Part shown: in pieces, positions 59,703 through 64,000 of the stretch
Layout: every line of letters begins with the position of its first letter
Numbering within the stretch: the stretch's first letter is position 1
NCBI RefSeq assembly: GCF_910592395.1
Contig: NC_088320.1
Coordinates: 5,084,001-5,148,000, forward strand
Direction: 5' to 3'
Length of the DNA stretch: 64,000 nt
Source: Lineus longissimus
Taxonomy: Eukaryota > Nemertea > Pilidiophora > Heteronemertea > Lineidae
Position numbers and translations under genes: made by a program
Notes under the pieces: generated by a model
Told to the model about the DNA's origin: nothing
What the model saw: the letters and a program-made list of their open reading frames with translations, nothing else
The model's database searches: none

Positions 59703-61304
59703 GTCGTCATCACCCTCCTCCACCTCCTCCACCAACGCCTCTACCTCCTCCCTCTTGTTCTTGTTCTCCTAACTTTAGCTTGTTTACTAGACTCTCCTAA
59801 TTGGTTAACGCCTCATTAACTCTCTAATTACCGTAATCTGTATCAGATGGTAATAATCAATGTCATGTCATAACTCTAGAGAACGATTACAACAAATAGA
59901 GGCTATTAACGAAATTATACTTAGACGATAAGATGAGTTATTAATTTTTCTTCTTCCGCCCGTAACATAATGTGCAAATAATCTAACACAGCGGGTATAT
60001 TTTGAGTTGCATAAAAAAGTATGACAGACAGGTGTAAAGTTTGGAAAATTACTTTTTGCCCGTTTTAGAGCAATTCGTCGATGATTCACCGTCAGTTACG
60101 TGCTTACCTGAAGAGGAAATGACCACACAAAAGAAACATACACAAGATTAGTTCATTTTGAGGGGCGTAAGGCCCGCATTTATTGTATTCATCCTATTGT
60201 ACCCCTCCAACACTGTAATGGGAAGGCCTTGTTTCTATTGTGTTGCAAAGGTAAAACAATACCTCTACCCACTGTGCAAACACATGATTTGATTCTGCAA
60301 ATACGCATCCTCTTTTCGATTCAAGCAACATCACATTCAATGGAAACTTGTCTACACGGTTGTTGAAAAATGGCCCACAGGCAACTCCTCCATCGATTTA
60401 CAGTCCATTCTCAGTCAACAATGTACAAACATTCAATTTAGGGAAATGTCTAGTCGTGCGTTTAGGCGAGTACTTGCCATTATCAAAAAGTGAATGATGA
60501 CCAAATCGTATAATACAAAACCCAAATGGCATTTTAGGTCACCAATAATGATTTTCTCGCTTTGATTTTTGACTAATATTTACCTCGATTCAATTTGTAA
60601 GCCCGGCAAGTAGCTTTAAAGCATAATGTGCCGTAATATTGGTTTGTATATCGGGGGTCATAGAAGGCTCACCACCGTTTGTGCGAAAGGCGGCCGTATC
60701 AAGCCATAGGTCTACCGCCATTCTCCAGAGCAGGCACAATATTCAAGCTTATTCTCTCTGCCGCCAGTATATCAGCTTCCATAATGTGACGCCCACGCAC
60801 CTACAGCCTCGATTTCAGAGAATGTAGCCATGATGAATACAGGTAAACTGGTTACCTGGCAACGAGATGCAGTCTCGCCTGGCTCAAGTGTTCAATTAGT
60901 TTTAGTCTCGAAATACAACTAGCATTCTCTACTGCATGTCGTATACCGACGAAATTTTCTGTCACCTAGCTCAAGGATTAATGGTTGAATTAGTCTCGAA
61001 GCAAACCCATTAATCTCTGATAAATGACAGAAAATCATGTAATCATAACACAACACGAATAAATATGAACATGTGTTCGAGACTAATATTGATAGCTCCA
61101 ATATCCAGATATCGCAGACCAGCTTCGGGCCGTGCGCAAAGATCTCGTCCAGGCAGACTTGAATTGCAGTTTGCGCGCCGTGTGCAAAGCGATTCACCTG
61201 TCAAAGTCAGGTAGTATGTTGGTATTTCGGTGCGGTTTACTGAAGGGAAAGGTCGGAGTCAGCTGACGGGATTTATCAGCAAGGAAAAAACCTTTAGCGT
61301 AGAG
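58440..61304. other. Non-coding stretch with microsatellite
   Basis: Contains the compound microsatellite at 59586. A minus frame at 60919-61197 is open in two registers but unsupported. Confidence 0.45.
59586..59756 (+). repeat. Compound microsatellite (TTC)(TCC)(GTT)(GTC)
   Basis: Four trinucleotide tracts in succession, the longest about twelve GTT and then about nine GTC units, followed by CTCC-rich sequence. Poly-Thr, poly-Asn and poly-Cys frames here are artefacts. Confidence 0.9.
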
Positions 61305-61318
61305 ATGGCTGACAGCGG
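61305..61318 (+). CDS. Possible tiny first coding exon
   Basis: ATGGCTGACAGCGG followed directly by GTAAGT: a typical short start exon (Met-Ala-Asp-Ser, phase 2) in good start context. No partner exon identified. Confidence 0.2.
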
Positions 61319-61809
61319 GTAAGTCAAACCCGTTTGCGTTCGTTCAGCCTTGCGTCAGTGCCAGTGGTCTTCAGCTACAACTGATGGTCCATTTTGGCGA
61401 ATAGCTTCAGTGTTGATCATTTGAGGGCTGTTTTATGTCTGCATTTGGTAGTATGAAATGCAAACAGTCATTTGCTGATAGTAGTGTTTATTGTATATGC
61501 ATTTAGATATTTGTTGGTTGCTAATAGTTTTCTTCTAGACATCGTGCAATATATGAAAAAAAACTCTGCATACTAGTATTTGCATTCAAAAATAGAAATC
61601 ACTTTAGGCGTGCACACCTGATGCTGATGTGAGATAAAAAATGAAATGCATGTACTGTATTATAACCTATATAAGGCCAGACGATTTTCAGTCACCAAAC
61701 GGCGACACCTATAACACGTCAGATTGGTCTCGATCAAGTCCTATTGCTTGGTCATCGCCATGCAGGGCAACGACGAAGTGAAAGGAGAGTACTTTTACCA
61801 CAGGTACCC

Positions 61810-61862
61810 GTCACTTTGTCCAACCCCGACCCGCGGTGCGTCAGTGCGTCTTACCACTGAGA
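61810..61862 (-). ncRNA. tRNA-like relic, possible SINE head
   Basis: On the minus strand TATCTCAGTGGTAAGACGC resembles a tRNA D-arm with A box, and about 29 bp later GGGGTTGGACAAAG resembles a damaged B box. Stems do not close, so this is not a functional tRNA; a tRNA-derived SINE remnant is likely. Confidence 0.3.
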
Positions 61863-64000
61863 TATCAATTTAACTATTCAAAAGAGAAATTCCTCTGCGA
61901 TATTCACTGGCAGAATTCAATTAGGGTAACACTAGGCGTAGTCTATCTAACTATGTCGTGCGATTGTGGGGCGATAGAGAGTCGATCATTGGATGTAATT
62001 TTTTTGTTTACTCAAACCGAAGACGATATACGACGTCCCCGAAAGAACTCTGAATGGTGTTTGCAAAATTGTGCATGTATTAGTTTGCGCCTAGGTTTCC
62101 GAAATGATATGGTAGAAACTAGATTGCTCTACGGACGGATTACTCCTAGCAGAGTGATAAGGACATGATTGTCCTCAGCGATGACAACTGGTATTGGAAA
62201 TGAAGCCTTCGACATGAATCGCTTGAGTTATAAACCTTGCCTCGACAACACACTTCATTTTGACCTTGTGACTTGCATCTAGACAAACGAGGCCGATAAT
62301 CACTTGAGAAATGTTAAGGACATTAAACATATAAATTTGTATTCGATTTAAGAGGCCCTTGGTGATTATCATGACAATCTGCCGGCAAGGCCTATGGGAC
62401 TAATGCCGCTAAGTACTTGTGAAAATTTCACAGTCAGTGCACGAAGTCCAAACATTGAAATTTCATTTTAAAGGTCAATTGCGATTTTTCTACTGGTGTA
62501 AATCAACTGAAAGTTTAGTTTGTTATCATATAGTGTCCTGCAATCACAATCATTCCTTCACGTAAGTCAAGCGTCCCAGGCCTGGCGCTTATGACAAATG
62601 AACCGATTCGGCAACGATACCCGCGACCAATGCAGAGCATACTTCTGCAAGGCTAAAAAGCAACTTTTTGGCCTTATGAAAGTGAATACAGAGTAAATAT
62701 ATATCTTATTATAGAGCCAATAGATATTTTGTCACCTCACACGCCAAAAGGTGACAGTAGATTGAAACCAATGCTACAATGCAGATAATCAATCGACCAT
62801 TCAACCATTCAATCAACCAGTTTATATGTTAAACACGTCTTAAATACTTCCCTGGGACGATAAAACGTGCCTTGCATGCTGATATTTATTGCACTGGATG
62901 CGTAATAAATTTTCATATTTGTGCGAGCTTTGGGTTGAAAAGCGCAGGTGTTTTAGGCCTACTTTTTACAAATCTAGACAAATTGGCCCATTTGGTTAAG
63001 GCCTGCCGCAATAAACCATATCCCTGTCTACGACTTTTTGGTATCAACAAAGGCGAAGGTTAGTTATAGCCGCCAGCTGACAAATTGCGTTCTCGCCGGG
63101 CGCTCGTCAGATAGGAGTTTGGGAGTAAAGAGTGTCTCTAAAGCCAAAAGCTGGCTGGCCCTTTCATTAGGGGTGACACTATAATAAACGAACTTTACTT
63201 TACAATAAACATATACACTGCGAAATCCTTTTTAAAAAGCCTATGACATGCATGCAAATATTATGCATAATCACGACCTCTTCGAAAAGATTTTAAAAAT
63301 ATATCACGTTAGACATATTGGTCACAATATCGGCGCATAGGGTGTTATGAATAAAGACTAGCTAATGAGAGCTAGCTAGAGATCAGCTATATGCTATTAA
63401 TCTCCCGATTTCAATGAGATTTCAAGTGGAATTGCAATGCGTTCATGATACTAGAATAATCAAATTTCTTTTGCGTTGTGAAGTTACCGTCCCTGGTCGG
63501 TTAACAGCTGGCGTAGGAAAACGACACAATACAATATTATACACTAATTGCATAGAGCTGCAGTGGCCTGGGACTCTGGATCGATTTAGATGACTATACA
63601 CTTTATAGAGTAAAGGTCTACATTAGTGTATGTTCGAGGACGATTATGGAGCCATAATGCTCATAGAGAGAAATATTCATCCCTCGATGTTGTTGAAACG
63701 AAACAGAAGCGGTATACATCATGTTCATGCCTATGGTTGCAACAAATATTGGGCTATTCGATTTGTTGTCACAAATTGCCCACGTATATGCATAATACAT
63801 GTGTTCAGACAGTCAATATTCCAAAATGATTTCTAAACCGTGAGCGGTGTATCTGTAGAATTCAACTACATTTGTGTATGTTCATGGACACCCCATATAA
63901 AATATGCAAATCAAAATCAATGATCAGCTATGTTTGAAAAGCCCTATAACAGCTTTTATGTTAAGAGGACAGCAGCAACTACGATTTTGATAGCTACATG
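61863..64000. other. Right-edge non-coding stretch
   Basis: An 8-bp perfect hairpin (TGTCACCT / AGGTGACA) lies at 62730-62756. No supported gene. Confidence 0.45.

Noticed and set aside
59150-59800. Long frames rich in Thr, Asn, Asp, Cys or Arg on both strands
   Set aside because: They are readings of the compound trinucleotide microsatellite at 59586-59756.
61801-61870. Functional tRNA gene
   Set aside because: The acceptor and T stems do not pair and the B box is mutated; kept only as a possible SINE relic.

Overview
The window looks like nuclear DNA of an invertebrate animal, most likely a lophotrochozoan (mollusc, annelid, brachiopod, nemertean or similar; the phylum cannot be fixed from here). 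The sequence is AT-rich and gene-poor. It has GT-AG introns and several families of short terminal-inverted-repeat elements. The best taxonomic evidence is a minus-strand exon at 7085-7273. It encodes a neuropeptide F/NPY-family prohormone ending in the lophotrochozoan-type NEYFAIVGRPR(F) C-terminus, with the intron splitting the penultimate-Arg codon, as is usual for the family. There are no operons, bacterial signals or CRISPR arrays. I also see no intact transposase or reverse transcriptase.

Two genes are well supported. One is the neuropeptide F exon; its last exon is not found and probably lies beyond the left edge. The other is a complete, apparently undescribed three-exon plus-strand gene at 53093-54539. 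It encodes a small secreted precursor with a signal peptide, a six-cysteine block containing CxxxC and CxC, a dibasic KR site, and a four-cysteine CxxxC-x9-CxxxC tail. Its splice phases agree across all junctions, exon 2 has an in-phase tandem AAGCAG acceptor, and an AATAAA signal follows the stop.

A second tier of candidate exons rests only on open frame plus splice sites. It includes a signal-anchor start exon (13997-14191 +), a phase-matched exon pair (17216-17507 +), a phase-matched two-exon 3' end (24230-24729 -), a first exon (42720-42857 -), a splice-bounded terminal exon (46542-46733 -), and GC-rich frames at 49629-50181 (-) and 51241-51462 (-). No protein family could be assigned to these. 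Such short frames occur by chance in 64 kb, so their confidence is low to moderate.

The rest is non-coding and repeat-rich. At least six dispersed families are visible: an approximately 450 bp element with CATTACGTTTACAGGCC ends (five copies), an approximately 360 bp element with GTCCTCGTGAATACCGGTA ends (three copies), TA-flanked CAGTGGAACCTC elements (two), CACTCTTAGAAATAAAGG elements (two), a CCGGTGTAGAAGT foldback element (one full, two partial) and an unclassified AGGCCTAGGCCT family (three fragments). Other structures are a cluster of near-perfect palindromes at 30.9-31.4 kb, a degenerate 50-60 bp minisatellite at 49.0-49.5 kb, several microsatellites, an LTR-like promoter block near 10.6 kb, and seven TGACGTCA palindromes confined to 31-51 kb.
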